57,097 bases of DNA, taken from positions 1 to 57,097 of IMG/VR virus record IMGVR_UViG_3300031977_001254; one strand, given 5' to 3'. Below the pieces are notes generated by a model, which was not told the origin of the DNA, searched no databases, and saw nothing but the letters and a program-made list of their open reading frames with translations. This DNA comes from a virus. A program made the translations under genes and the position numbers. This document shows positions 13,553 to 21,965 of this stretch, in pieces (positions within the stretch are counted from its first letter, which is position 1; each line of letters begins with the position of its first letter).

Positions 13553-15125
13553 ATCTAGTGCCTTGATCAAATGTATCCATAGATGACATACTACCACCAA
13601 TAGATAATGACATTGGAGCGCTGTTATTAACTGTGCTAGTTGGAGCGCTGACAATAACAGGCGCTTGTTTGTTATTCATTGAAGTCAATGTTGTTGTAGT
13701 GGTAGTAATTGTTTGCCCTGCAGTGTTAGGTTGAACCCCAGCAATTTGAGAAATACCAGTAAGTTGAGCAGTAGCATCTTCGATAACACCAGACTTCAAT
13801 CCAGGTTGGAAGTTCATTTCAGGTAATCCATCAAACCAACCTGAACCAACTGTAGACCCTTCCCACATAGCATTTAGAAGATAGATAGTCTTAGCTGTTG
13901 CTTCAGAGAATGCTGTCATTTGATCTGAGTAATTATCAAAGTCAATTGAGTTAACGTTGGCAATACCTGCGCCAAGATCATTGAATGCACTAGCTAGTAA
14001 AGTGATACGTCCTATCTTCTCAGGATCAATATCAAGAGCATCTAGCGACTTTCTTGTTTTGGTAAAGATGTCGTCATCTTCGCTTTTACCGAAGATCCAA
14101 TCCATCGCACCACCTATTAGATCGCCAATAGCACCAATACCTTTAGCGCCATACAATGCTGCGATACCAGCACCAACAGCAATCATACCACCGCCAACAG
14201 CAAGTAGGTTTACGCCGTCTATCTCTGTGAGTGGATTTAAACCTTCTGCAGTATTTTTGAGTAGAGGAGCAAGTTCTTCACCTGTGATCCCCATCGCAGC
14301 AATTATTTTGCCCATTCCAGCGAAGCTACCAAAGAATCCCCCAACAGCTGCACCCATTAAAGTCATTGCAACAACGCCTTTTGGATTACCAAGTAACTTA
14401 CTTGCCGCAAATATCGCACCTAAAGCAATTAGAGATGAATCGGAGAATGCGTTAAGACCTTCACCAACAGACTTCATCATGCCAGCTACTTTGGCTCCAT
14501 CTGTTTCCAGAAGATTCATGCCTGCGTCACCAAGAGCAAGACCAGCAAAGAATCCGCCGATACCAGCACCCATTGCTGTCATACCAGCAGCTGCTTTCAT
14601 AGAGTTACCAACTCCAGCTAATGCGCCAAGGATACCACCACCAGCCATGATGCCCCCCATGATCATTAAACCACGTTCTGGAGTTTCAGCTAAAGCTTCA
14701 CCAAGGGTAATCATATTACGTTTGGTTGCTTGCATATCAGTATTGATCAACGCTTGAGCTTTATCGCCCATTGCAAGACCAGTGAAGAATCCACCGATAC
14801 CAAAACCAAGTGCTGCAAGACCAACCCCTGCGCCAACGCCCATAGCGCCAACTTTAACACCAGAACCAACCGCACTAGCAATAGACTTAGCCATAGCGCC
14901 GTCTTTCTTACCACCACCACCACCGCCACCAGATCCAGCAGGCGCTCCTGCAGGTGCACCAGACTGATTGTTGTCTCGTTGACTCTCAAGATCATCTAGT
15001 CTTCGTTGTTCTTCCTTAATGGATTCAGCTTCAAGGTGCTCGTGTATATTACCGACGATACTGTTAGTATCTACAGCGATATAATTCGACTCCTTCATCT
15101 CTTGGACAACTTGTGCGATTGACAT
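13551..15125 (-). CDS. Tail/hub structural protein, tape-measure candidate (524 aa)
   Basis: A 524-residue protein with an N-terminal coiled region (about 30-50), a Gly/Ala-rich linker (GAPAGAPAGSGGGGGGGKK) and then three or four copies of an ~80-residue hydrophobic unit. Each unit contains a motif like GIGGFFAGLALGD or GIGGFFTGLAMGD, followed by an amphipathic helix (MKSVGEGLNAF and relatives). The C-terminal part is Thr/Ser/Asn-rich. Hydrophobic Gly-rich repeats, length (T4 gp29 is 590) and position next to gp51/gp26-like genes suggest a tape-measure or hub-associated protein. This is inference; I recognise no specific family. Confidence 0.6.
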   Translation of the reverse strand: MSIAQVVQEMKESNYIAVDTNSIVGNIHEHLEAESIKEEQRRLDDLESQRDNNQSGAPAGAPAGSGGGGGGGKKDGAMAKSIASAVGSGVKVGAMGVGAGVGLAALGFGIGGFFTGLAMGDKAQALINTDMQATKRNMITLGEALAETPERGLMIMGGIMAGGGILGALAGVGNSMKAAAGMTAMGAGIGGFFAGLALGDAGMNLLETDGAKVAGMMKSVGEGLNAFSDSSLIALGAIFAASKLLGNPKGVVAMTLMGAAVGGFFGSFAGMGKIIAAMGITGEELAPLLKNTAEGLNPLTEIDGVNLLAVGGGMIAVGAGIAALYGAKGIGAIGDLIGGAMDWIFGKSEDDDIFTKTRKSLDALDIDPEKIGRITLLASAFNDLGAGIANVNSIDFDNYSDQMTAFSEATAKTIYLLNAMWEGSTVGSGWFDGLPEMNFQPGLKSGVIEDATAQLTGISQIAGVQPNTAGQTITTTTTTLTSMNNKQAPVIVSAPTSTVNNSAPMSLSIGGSMSSMDTFDQGTR

Positions 15126-15131
15126 CTGTTA

Positions 15132-15320
15132 TTAACCTTTTTGCTTAGACCTTTCAGTCTTTTCTTTAATATCTTCTATTAACATAGTGAGATATATCTC
15201 CCTCTCCCAAGGCATCATCGTTTCAACTTCATCTAGTGAATAATGGTAGTTATTCATTAACTGAAAATTAACCTGATAATAATTTGTCAAGTTATCATGA
15301 GAGAGGTTGATTAAAAAAAA
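15132..15320 (-). CDS. 51: gp51-like baseplate hub assembly protein (start unresolved)
   Basis: An open frame of up to 62 codons. It reads INLSHDNLTNYYQVNFQLM, then NNYHYSLDEVETMMPWERE and IYLTMLIEDIKEKTERSKQK. The 'LTxYYxxNFxLM..YSLxExExMxPWEREIYxxxL' pattern is that of the short gp51 hub-assembly proteins of marine T4-likes. There is no ATG before the conserved N-terminus: candidates are a TTG (first base 15290) or ATG (15257) inside it. The frame opens at the run of eight T's that also ends gp26, so a frameshift, transcript slippage or non-standard start is possible. Confidence 0.62.
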   Translation of the reverse strand, partial: FFLINLSHDNLTNYYQVNFQLMNNYHYSLDEVETMMPWEREIYLTMLIEDIKEKTERSKQKG

Positions 15321-16018
15321 TCATCCATTCCCTTTAACGTCCGAACGTTATCATGCCCACAACTTGTACAAGTATATTTGATGTCTTGGAACACAAACGG
15401 AATACCATTTATGAAGTTAGCCATCATATCATATTGACTTGTTGTCATAGACTCAATAAACGCTATAACGTCTTCACGCGATTCTTCTTTCATCGAAATA
15501 CGTTCTTCTTCCGTATGTACCGATTCCATACAAATTAGCATGAGTTCGAATATAGCTTCGGCGCTTGTCTTTGCTTGAGAAAGTGCTTCGTTATTTAAAA
15601 ATTCTTCATATGTTGGATATCTCATCTTCACTGCGATATCCGGAGTTATTTGTAAAACAGGATCTACGACTTCATTAGAGATCTCTGACTTATCAAGATC
15701 TACTTTGACGTTGTTTCTTGTTTCACATTCACTACACGGTATTTCAATTTCTACCGTTTCGCCCACTGACTTTGATCTAATCATCGTAAACAGATAATCA
15801 ATATCAAACGTAGTCAATGGTGTTTTAACTTCAACTTCTAAACAGGACTTTATTGTTCTTGTGATAGCTCGAAGTAAATCCTTTCTATCTTGTGTCTCAA
15901 GAGCAATCAATAAATTCTTCTGTTCTTTCACTAGGAATGGGCGGTATGTTGCCAACTGTCCAGTGGAAGGAATTGTCACTTCATAACTCGGTGTAGAGTT
16001 TAATTTAGGTAATGCCAT
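15311..16018 (-). CDS. 26: Baseplate hub protein, gp26-like
   Basis: A 235-residue protein matching the T4 gp26 hub family: SYEVTIPSTGQLATYRPFLV at the start, KNLLIALETQDRKDLLRAIT, TFDIDYLFTMIRSKSVGE, then paired cysteines (CSEC and CTSC, about residues 94 and 217) that could bind zinc, and KGMDDFF at the end. T4 gp26 (208 aa) is needed to assemble the central baseplate hub. Its last codons are TTT TTT TAA inside a T8 run that is shared with the start of the gp51-like frame. Confidence 0.88.
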   Translation of the reverse strand: MALPKLNSTPSYEVTIPSTGQLATYRPFLVKEQKNLLIALETQDRKDLLRAITRTIKSCLEVEVKTPLTTFDIDYLFTMIRSKSVGETVEIEIPCSECETRNNVKVDLDKSEISNEVVDPVLQITPDIAVKMRYPTYEEFLNNEALSQAKTSAEAIFELMLICMESVHTEEERISMKEESREDVIAFIESMTTSQYDMMANFINGIPFVFQDIKYTCTSCGHDNVRTLKGMDDFF

Positions 16019-16033
16019 TTTATAGTCCCATTG

Positions 16034-16666
16034 TTAAATGTCGAACTTGATTCCTCGGTTCAACGTTGATAATAAATCTCTCTTGACTTCCCAGTTTGTA
16101 TATGAAAACTGAACTGTCATTTCAACTAACCCATCTGGGTCATTTGTTAATTCTATTCCTGATATAGTAGTTGGGAATGCATCTATCAACTCAACTGTAT
16201 AGATTGAGTTAGCAAAGAAGTCAAACCCGATATTAAATATACCACCAATACTTATCTCTTTGCTATACTCCTGTCCAAGTATGCCTGTACCGTCTGGTTT
16301 GCGTAGTTGGTGTATAGTAACGCGCTTGGCGTAATCTTTCTTATAACCAACCTCACCGCGTTTCTCTCCGACCATTAGCTTACGCCACTCATCGAAATAC
16401 AGCTTAGTGTGGTAATCATTAAGGACGTAGAATGTCATAGACACATCATCAACAAGGAAACCATCAACAATCTTTTCATTATAAAGACCAATGTTAAGAT
16501 CCTTTGTGGTGACCTGCTTTCCAGGCATGGTGACGCTTTTACACATAAGGTTTAATGTGCGTCCAGTAAATCCACCAATCGTTGGTAGCTGAACAGCAAA
16601 CTGGTTGGTCATCGCCACACCATTTGCTCTATTCATCTGGGACTTTAATTGTTCTATACTAGCCAT
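16034..16666 (-). CDS. 54: Baseplate tail-tube protein, gp54/gp19 fold
   Basis: A 210-residue protein of the T4 gp19/gp54 tail-tube family: NQFAVQLPTIGGF, LMCKSVTMPGKQVTTKDLNI, FLVDDVSMTFYVLNDYHTKL, FDEWRKLMVG and VQFSYTNWEV near the end. gp19 forms the tail tube and gp54 starts it on the baseplate. Because it lies among hub and baseplate genes, away from any sheath gene in this window, I prefer gp54. A minor gp19 paralogue cannot be excluded. It overlaps the gp2-like gene by 8 bases. Confidence 0.72.
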   Translation of the reverse strand: MASIEQLKSQMNRANGVAMTNQFAVQLPTIGGFTGRTLNLMCKSVTMPGKQVTTKDLNIGLYNEKIVDGFLVDDVSMTFYVLNDYHTKLYFDEWRKLMVGEKRGEVGYKKDYAKRVTIHQLRKPDGTGILGQEYSKEISIGGIFNIGFDFFANSIYTVELIDAFPTTISGIELTNDPDGLVEMTVQFSYTNWEVKRDLLSTLNRGIKFDI

Positions 16667-17249
16667 TGATCATCTTCCTACTGTCTGAATATACTTTCTG
16701 ACTATTACTCTTACGGAAATCAGCAGTTGGCAAGAACGTCGCTATCTCCCATTCTGGTGCAGGCACCAACGCAAAGTTACCTTGTACTTGGCTATTAAGG
16801 TAATGCTTAACGCATGGTTTAAAGTACTTCAGTTTTGCGGTTGAAGCTAACAACGCATATGTTGCTTTAAATCTAGTTGCGTTGGTAAACTTCTTATCTG
16901 ATGTAATATCCATTAAGCCATCAAGCATCTTAGCTCGTAGCTGTGGTGGTAGGTAATGAAGGTTCAACCCAAGGAATCCACCTTCGGCTGGACCAATCAC
17001 AACAACCAACGGAAATCTATCATAATACGGCAGAGTGTCTTTATGCTTCGGATCGTAGAAGAACATATACATTGAACCAACTATCTCACTACTTGTCTGT
17101 TTTAGTGGTTCAGACTTCATTAAGTTATCTCGGTTGATACTGCGCATATTTTTAATCTTGTTCATGAACCAAGCGCGGGATTCCTTTGTGCGTGGCGTGA
17201 TACCAGCACGGAATGCTTCGATCTCTAGTTTTTGAAATAGATTAGACAC
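16659..17249 (-). CDS. 2: DNA end-protector protein, gp2-like
   Basis: A 196-residue protein with GSMYMFFYDPKHKDTLPYYD, FPLVVVIGPAEGGFLGLNLH followed by YLPPQLRAKMLDGLMDI, and LKYFKPCVKHYLNSQVQGNF. These blocks are those I associate with the gp2 DNA end-protector of marine T4-likes, which stays on the packaged DNA ends and blocks RecBCD. The neighbouring gene encodes gp4, which also follows gene 2 in T4. The assignment rests on remembered pattern and synteny. A minus-strand late promoter lies 28 bases upstream. Confidence 0.66.
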   Translation of the reverse strand: MSNLFQKLEIEAFRAGITPRTKESRAWFMNKIKNMRSINRDNLMKSEPLKQTSSEIVGSMYMFFYDPKHKDTLPYYDRFPLVVVIGPAEGGFLGLNLHYLPPQLRAKMLDGLMDITSDKKFTNATRFKATYALLASTAKLKYFKPCVKHYLNSQVQGNFALVPAPEWEIATFLPTADFRKSNSQKVYSDSRKMING

Positions 17250-17276
17250 TTATGTCTCCGTTAAAAAATATAAATC

Positions 17277-17284
17277 TATTTATA
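17277..17284 (-). promoter_or_regulatory. T4 late promoter TATAAATA (minus strand)
   Basis: An exact TATAAATA on the minus strand, 28 bases upstream of the gp2-like start at 17249, between gp4 and gp2. Confidence 0.75.
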
Positions 17285-17285
17285 A

Positions 17286-17807
17286 CTATTTTTTAGATTT
17301 CTTTCTCGGAGTGAACTTCTTTAGTGGTTTGAATGCGAACTTGCCCTTGGGTTTTTGAGTTGACTTGGGCATAATACCCATAGCGGTGAGTTCTTTCTCT
17401 GTCCATATCTCAAAATGCCAACCACGGTCAAGAGCAAATGCTTTGGCTGCATGCCATTTAGATTGGTTCTTTATGTATGTCATACTCTCATTCAATAATG
17501 TTTGCCGACGTTTACCTTGTTTCTTTTCTGGTTTTAATGTCTGGGCATATGGCTTAACTTCAACCAGAATCTTCTTACCATCAGAGAACTGAATCGCAAA
17601 GTCCATAAAGTATCGATGTGGCTTCTTATCAGTCTGACAGATATAAGGTATGACAACTTCTTCAGAGACCCATTGAGTGACGTTGGTATTTTCGTCGCAC
17701 CACTTCATAACGTGACGCTCCCACATGCTTCTGTACACTACATTATCAGGATCGCCTGCATATTTTTTAGGGTTCTTTGGTTTGTATCTTCCTTTATATG
17801 TTTTCAT
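17286..17807 (-). CDS. 4: Head completion nuclease, gp4-like
   Basis: A 173-residue protein of the gp4 head-completion family with a TnsA-like PD-(D/E)xK nuclease core: YRSMWERHVMKWCDEN (Glu), RYFMDFAIQF (Asp) and KKILVEVKPYAQTLK (E-V-K). The termini are basic (MKTYKGRYKPKNPKKY; KKFTPRKKSKK). T4 gp4 is 150 residues and is needed to finish packaged heads. I chose the ATG at 17807, because an upstream in-frame start at 17882 would run through the promoter region and into the divergent gp48 gene. Confidence 0.87.
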   Translation of the reverse strand: MKTYKGRYKPKNPKKYAGDPDNVVYRSMWERHVMKWCDENTNVTQWVSEEVVIPYICQTDKKPHRYFMDFAIQFSDGKKILVEVKPYAQTLKPEKKQGKRRQTLLNESMTYIKNQSKWHAAKAFALDRGWHFEIWTEKELTAMGIMPKSTQKPKGKFAFKPLKKFTPRKKSKK

Positions 17808-17821
17808 TATTATTATTTTGT

Positions 17822-17846
17822 TATAAATAGTTAACAAGTATTTATA
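17822..17846. promoter_or_regulatory. Palindromic pair of face-to-face T4 late promoters
   Basis: A plus-strand TATAAATA (17822-17829) and a minus-strand TATAAATA (17846-17839) form a perfect dyad centred on 17834 in GTTAAC. With T4 late spacing the plus transcript would start near 17835 (to gp48 at 17860) and the minus transcript near 17833 (to gp4 at 17807). The two polymerase footprints overlap. Confidence 0.78.
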
Positions 17847-17859
17847 CCGAGAGCCAAAA

Positions 17860-19059
17860 ATGGAAACTATTGAAGTAAACACAAGCGGACCAAAAGTAGG
17901 TGACGTATTAGATGAACAGAAAGATGACGTAGAGACAACATCAGAATACGAGCCACCAGAAAAAACAGAAACTGCTTCTGAAACTGATTTGCTCGATGGT
18001 CCATTGCGTTATCCTCTTGATCATCAGGATAGATATCAAGCATTCATTAAGTTCAGCCAATATGAGATTGAAGCTGCTACTGGTAGTGACGCTACACAAG
18101 ACGCACTTGAAGGCGGAATAAATGCTACAGCAAAAGCTGTTTCCACAGCTGCTGACGAATCTTCTGGATTTCTTGACTTCGTGGGGGGTTTACTTAGTGA
18201 TGCTGGTGATGCTATTTCAGATGCTATTTTTGGAGATGATGAAGAACCTCAAGACGCTGCCTCGGTTGATGGTAAAGATCCGGATAGTTCACCAATTATA
18301 GTAAACAGACGCGTGACTGGTAAAGGAGATCCAATTACACTATATTTACCAACCGCGTTGACATTTAATGATGGGTTACAATATGATAAACCAGCACTTG
18401 GGTTAGCAGGCGCAACTGCCTTTGAAGCAGCTTCACAAGGCGGTGGAATGTTAGAAGCATTAGGAAATGCAATTACTCAAGAAGCTAAAAGTATGTCCGA
18501 AATGTTTAGTGGTTCTGCAAGTGTGGGCGACTTGGCTAGACTTGGGTCAATTCGTGCTATGTCAAGACTTCCAGGTGCAGGTGCTCTACAAGAAGGTGCT
18601 TCCATTGCCTTCGGCGTAACTCTCAACCCTAATGTACGTGCTTCTTTTAAGGGTGTAACTCTACGTGAATTTACTTTCCAATTTAAGTTTATTCCAAAGT
18701 CTAAAGAAGAATCCAAAGTCGTTGAAGATATTATAAAACGTTTTCGCTATGCTGCATACCCAAATACAATAGCACTAGATGGAACTATCGAAGATGGAGA
18801 CGCATCGGTCGAAACTTCTTTGTCTGCTGGCTATAAGTATCCTGACCTATTTGATATACAAGTTAAATACAAAACAAAGGGGGGAGAAGTTAGAGTAGGT
18901 AATAAATTCCAGAAATGTTTCTTGCAATCAATCTCAACTAATTATAATCCAGGTTCTATGTCATTTCATAAAGATGGTAAACCTGTAGAGATTGACCTGA
19001 CGTTGAACTTTGTAGAAGAAAAAACAATAGACAGAAACTCTATTATGCAAGGATATTAA
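17860..19059 (+). CDS. 48: Baseplate tail-tube cap, gp48-like
   Basis: A 399-residue protein. The acidic N-terminal part (about 1-45) is probably disordered. The C-terminal half has the gp48 signature: ITLYLPTALTFNDGLQYD, NPNVRASFKGVTLREFTFQF followed by KFIPKSKEES, IIKRFRYAAYPN and a final DLTLNFVEEKTI. gp48 joins the tail-tube start to the hub and baseplate. T4 gp48 is 364 residues. It is the first gene of the plus-strand structural block, directly behind the face-to-face late promoters, and is followed by gp53 after 2 bases. Confidence 0.87.
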   Translation: METIEVNTSGPKVGDVLDEQKDDVETTSEYEPPEKTETASETDLLDGPLRYPLDHQDRYQAFIKFSQYEIEAATGSDATQDALEGGINATAKAVSTAADESSGFLDFVGGLLSDAGDAISDAIFGDDEEPQDAASVDGKDPDSSPIIVNRRVTGKGDPITLYLPTALTFNDGLQYDKPALGLAGATAFEAASQGGGMLEALGNAITQEAKSMSEMFSGSASVGDLARLGSIRAMSRLPGAGALQEGASIAFGVTLNPNVRASFKGVTLREFTFQFKFIPKSKEESKVVEDIIKRFRYAAYPNTIALDGTIEDGDASVETSLSAGYKYPDLFDIQVKYKTKGGEVRVGNKFQKCFLQSISTNYNPGSMSFHKDGKPVEIDLTLNFVEEKTIDRNSIMQGY

Positions 19060-19061
19060 TA

Positions 19062-19820
19062 ATGGCATATTTTAGTAAATTCCCTAAAACACTATATTCT
19101 TTTGGAGACGGTAAAGTAGCACTTGCACAGAATTTAACTGTGTATGCCGAAATCATAGACGAATTAAAACAGAATAGTGCTTACTATAAACCATATAATA
19201 TTATAACAGGAGAACGTCCTGATCAAGTAGCATTCAAGTTATATAAAGACCCTAATCTTTATTGGACATTATTCTTATTGAATGACACGTTAAGAGAAAA
19301 GGGATGGCCACTAGATCATTCTGAAGTAATACAAAAAGCTAAAAAAGACTTTCCTGATTATGTTATCCATACTCATGACGAGATCTTTGATAAATTACAA
19401 GTCGGCGAATCAATAATCTGCACTCGTTCTGGTTTACACGGAGACATTGTATATCGTAATTTAAAGAATGGTGATATTACTATTACTAATCTAAGAAAAC
19501 TTCAGGGTGACACATATGTCCCTGTGTTATTCTCGGATACTGATATAAGAGAAGGCGATGAAATAAGAAGCATTAATACTGATGAAACCATTATTGCAGA
19601 GTACTTCACTCCAGAATATTATGCTGCTCGCCACCACATAGACAGCGACGGGAATATTGTTGATTACCTACCATTTACTGGTGTTGGCGAAGATATTGAA
19701 AGAGTAACCAATTTAGAATACTACACTCAAGAAAATGATAAGCTAAAACAAATAAATGTAATTAAACCAATAGTAATCACAAAGGTTGTTAGCGCATTTA
19801 ATGATTCTGTGAGATCGTAA
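19062..19820 (+). CDS. 53: Baseplate wedge protein, gp53-like
   Basis: A 252-residue protein with the typical gp53 N-terminus: FSKFPKTLYSFGDGKVALAQ, then YYKPYNIITGERPDQVAFKL, YKDPNLYWTLFLLNDTLREK and GWPLDHSEVIQKA. gp53 links wedge units of the baseplate. T4 gp53 is 196 residues; the extra length is in the C-terminal half, where EYYAARHHIDSDGNI and DDxxR-like segments occur. It overlaps the next gene by one base. Confidence 0.93.
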   Translation: MAYFSKFPKTLYSFGDGKVALAQNLTVYAEIIDELKQNSAYYKPYNIITGERPDQVAFKLYKDPNLYWTLFLLNDTLREKGWPLDHSEVIQKAKKDFPDYVIHTHDEIFDKLQVGESIICTRSGLHGDIVYRNLKNGDITITNLRKLQGDTYVPVLFSDTDIREGDEIRSINTDETIIAEYFTPEYYAARHHIDSDGNIVDYLPFTGVGEDIERVTNLEYYTQENDKLKQINVIKPIVITKVVSAFNDSVRS

Positions 19821-21136
19821 TGAGTAATTTTGCGCCTGAAACTGCCACCCCAGTATTGATTGAAGAAGTACTTATAACTTCTCCGATGAATCCAATTAAA
19901 ATTAATATCGCTAATACTACGGTGGAACTTGAAATATATGAGCATATAGACAAGCCATATACAACTGGATTATTAACTTTTATAGACGGCGACAGGGTAA
20001 TGTCATCACTTAATGTGAGTGGGGCTGAGACTGTAGATATTAAACTTAAAGCCAATACTATCATTTCTAAATCTCGAAACGCTAGATTTTATATTGATCG
20101 AGTTATTACCACCAAGAAAAGTAATGAAAGCAATGAGATGATTCTTCTGCATTTGACTGAAGATATTAACTATCATTCTAATCTACAAAATGTTAACTCT
20201 GCTTATAGTGGTACTCCAACTTCTATAATGAGTAAGATTGCCTCGGATTTCTTAAATACTAAATTTAGTCCAAGCAAAGAACCACCTCAAGCCACGAAAG
20301 TAATTATCCCTAACCTTACTCCATTAAATGCTATGTGTTGGATTAAGAACAAGTTATGTACCGAAAAGGGATATCCGTTCTATATGTTCTCACACTTTGG
20401 TGGTGATGGTTTATACATGGTTGATCTAAAAACCATGATAGATAGACCAGCTATGAATAAGGGTAAACCATATTTGTATTCACAGGCAGTTATATCTGCA
20501 GGTGGCGATGCACCAAACCCAACTGTTATGCGCCGAGTGATGCTAGATTATCAAGTTAATAATACAGAGAATTTGTATAACCTTATAGACCAAGGGATGA
20601 TTGGCGCTACACACCAATCTATAGATGTGACTAAGAATACTAAGTTCGATCATAAACATGATATGAATAAAGTTGTTCAAACCATGGCAGAGGATAACTT
20701 AATAAAACGTAATCCATTATTCTCTGAAAAATATAAGCTTGGTACTGAATCTTATAATAAGATACAAAGCAGACATATATCCCAGATTACAAGTACTGAA
20801 GCATTTGAGGGTTTTAATTCTTATGGCCAAAGTCCTACTAATGGTGAGTATAAATTAAACTCAACTCAAAGGGCAATGGATTCTTTGTTTAAAAAACAAC
20901 CACTAGATATTAAGGTTAATGGACTAGACTTCATAGAAGTTGAGGGAAACAACACTATTGGTAATAAAATAGAAATTAAATTTCCAGCTAACTTAAATGA
21001 TGAAGGTAATAGTTCCGAAAGGTTTGATACTAAAAAATCTGGTGATTATTTAATATATTCAGCTAAACATATTTTCACAACAAATAGCTATGTTGTGTCG
21101 TTAACATGCCTGAAACTTTCAAATGGTGAAGTATGA
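19820..21136 (+). CDS. 27: Baseplate hub protein, gp27-like
   Basis: A 438-residue protein: ANTTVELEIYEHIDKPYTTG, LLTFIDGDRVMSSLNVSGAE, FYIDRVITTKKSNESNEMIL, then LNAMCWIKNKLCTEKGYPFY, typical of the beta-rich domains of gp27-type hub proteins. Its C-terminal part ends in a beta-rich domain (FIEVEGNNTIGNKIEIKFP; GDYLIYSAKHIF). Length (T4 gp27 is 391) and a 4-base overlap with the gp5-like spike gene support the hub role, since gp27 and gp5 form the hub-spike complex. Sequence similarity to T4 gp27 itself is not obvious by eye. Confidence 0.72.
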   Translation: MSNFAPETATPVLIEEVLITSPMNPIKINIANTTVELEIYEHIDKPYTTGLLTFIDGDRVMSSLNVSGAETVDIKLKANTIISKSRNARFYIDRVITTKKSNESNEMILLHLTEDINYHSNLQNVNSAYSGTPTSIMSKIASDFLNTKFSPSKEPPQATKVIIPNLTPLNAMCWIKNKLCTEKGYPFYMFSHFGGDGLYMVDLKTMIDRPAMNKGKPYLYSQAVISAGGDAPNPTVMRRVMLDYQVNNTENLYNLIDQGMIGATHQSIDVTKNTKFDHKHDMNKVVQTMAEDNLIKRNPLFSEKYKLGTESYNKIQSRHISQITSTEAFEGFNSYGQSPTNGEYKLNSTQRAMDSLFKKQPLDIKVNGLDFIEVEGNNTIGNKIEIKFPANLNDEGNSSERFDTKKSGDYLIYSAKHIFTTNSYVVSLTCLKLSNGEV

Positions 21137-21753
21137 TTCCACAAACTTATATTGATTACTATGGTGATGCGGTACGTTGGTTCGTAGGACACGTTGTAGA
21201 CGTCGAGAATGATCCGTTAAAGATCGGTCGTGTCAAAGTAAGGGCGTTGGGCGTATATGATAATATCAAAGACAAAGACCTGCCTTGGGCGCAGATAGTC
21301 GTACCTATTACACAAGGCGTACACGAAGGCAAGGGGCAGTATCTAGGTGTTCTTAAAGACACCCAAGTATTTGGTATATTCTTAGATGGACAAAACTCAC
21401 AACTGCCTATGGTGATAGGAACTATCCCTAAGAAGGGTGATGCTAACGCTAAAGCTGAAGGCAACTATCCATTTAATAAAGTATATGAGACGGAGTCTGG
21501 TCATTATAAAGAATGGGATGATACGGAAGATAATGGGCGAATTAAAGAAGTCCATAGATCAGGTTCGTATTATGAATTCATGCATGATGGTTCACGTACT
21601 ACTCTTATCCAAGAAAATGACACTTTAGTAATAACAGGAAACATGAATATTGTTGTCATAGGTGATGCTAATATTAGCTGTAATAACACTGTTAACCTTC
21701 AAGGAAAGAATGTTAATATTAGTGCGGGCGAAGAAATTAGAATTAATTCATAG
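21133..21753 (+). CDS. 5: Central spike protein, gp5-like without lysozyme domain
   Basis: A 206-residue protein with an N-terminal OB-fold as in gp5/VgrG: WFVGHVVDVENDPLKIGRVK, VRALGVYDNIKDKDLPWAQI, and FGIFLDGQNSQLPMVIGTIP. It then has a gp5-type linker (YPFNKVYETESGHYKEWDD), followed by a beta-helix needle with alternating polar residues (ISCNNTVNLQGKNVNISAGE). The spike pierces the outer membrane during infection. T4 gp5 (575 aa) has an internal lysozyme domain; nothing like it fits here, so cell-wall digestion would need another protein. Confidence 0.85.
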   Translation: MIPQTYIDYYGDAVRWFVGHVVDVENDPLKIGRVKVRALGVYDNIKDKDLPWAQIVVPITQGVHEGKGQYLGVLKDTQVFGIFLDGQNSQLPMVIGTIPKKGDANAKAEGNYPFNKVYETESGHYKEWDDTEDNGRIKEVHRSGSYYEFMHDGSRTTLIQENDTLVITGNMNIVVIGDANISCNNTVNLQGKNVNISAGEEIRINS

Positions 21754-21761
21754 GAAATATT

Positions 21762-21956
21762 ATGTTAGATATAGATGCGAGTATTGCTGATGCGCTAAGA
21801 GACCAGAACAATCGTGAAGACGCTTCTGGTTTAATGACAGCAAAAATGATTTGGACTGGAACTCAAGCAGAGTATGATGAACTTGATAGTTACGATGACC
21901 AGATGTTGTACTTTATTGTGGCTGAAACTGGCACAGGTTCTGTTGCTTCAAGTTAA
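21762..21956 (+). CDS. Small fibre/baseplate-associated protein (64 aa)
   Basis: A 64-residue acidic protein: MLDIDASIADALRDQNNRED, then ASGLMTAKMIWTGTQAEYDE and QMLYFIVAETGTG. The 'xWTGTQAEYDxLxxYDxxxLYFIV' motif occurs as a short C-terminal element in many phage tail fibre and upper-collar proteins. It lies between the spike and an unknown structural gene. Its partner is unknown. Confidence 0.7.
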   Translation: MLDIDASIADALRDQNNREDASGLMTAKMIWTGTQAEYDELDSYDDQMLYFIVAETGTGSVASS

Positions 21957-21965
21957 GGAATTATA

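Noticed and set aside
13957-14999. Plus-strand open frames up to 266 codons opposite the tape-measure candidate
   Set aside because: They are the complement of a Gly/Ala-rich gene and give Pro/Ala-rich translations. No promoter or ribosome-binding site fits, and the minus-strand gene is clearly the real one.
17808-17882. Longer start for the gp4-like gene
   Set aside because: It would cover both late promoters and run into the divergent gp48 gene; the family begins near the Met at 17807.
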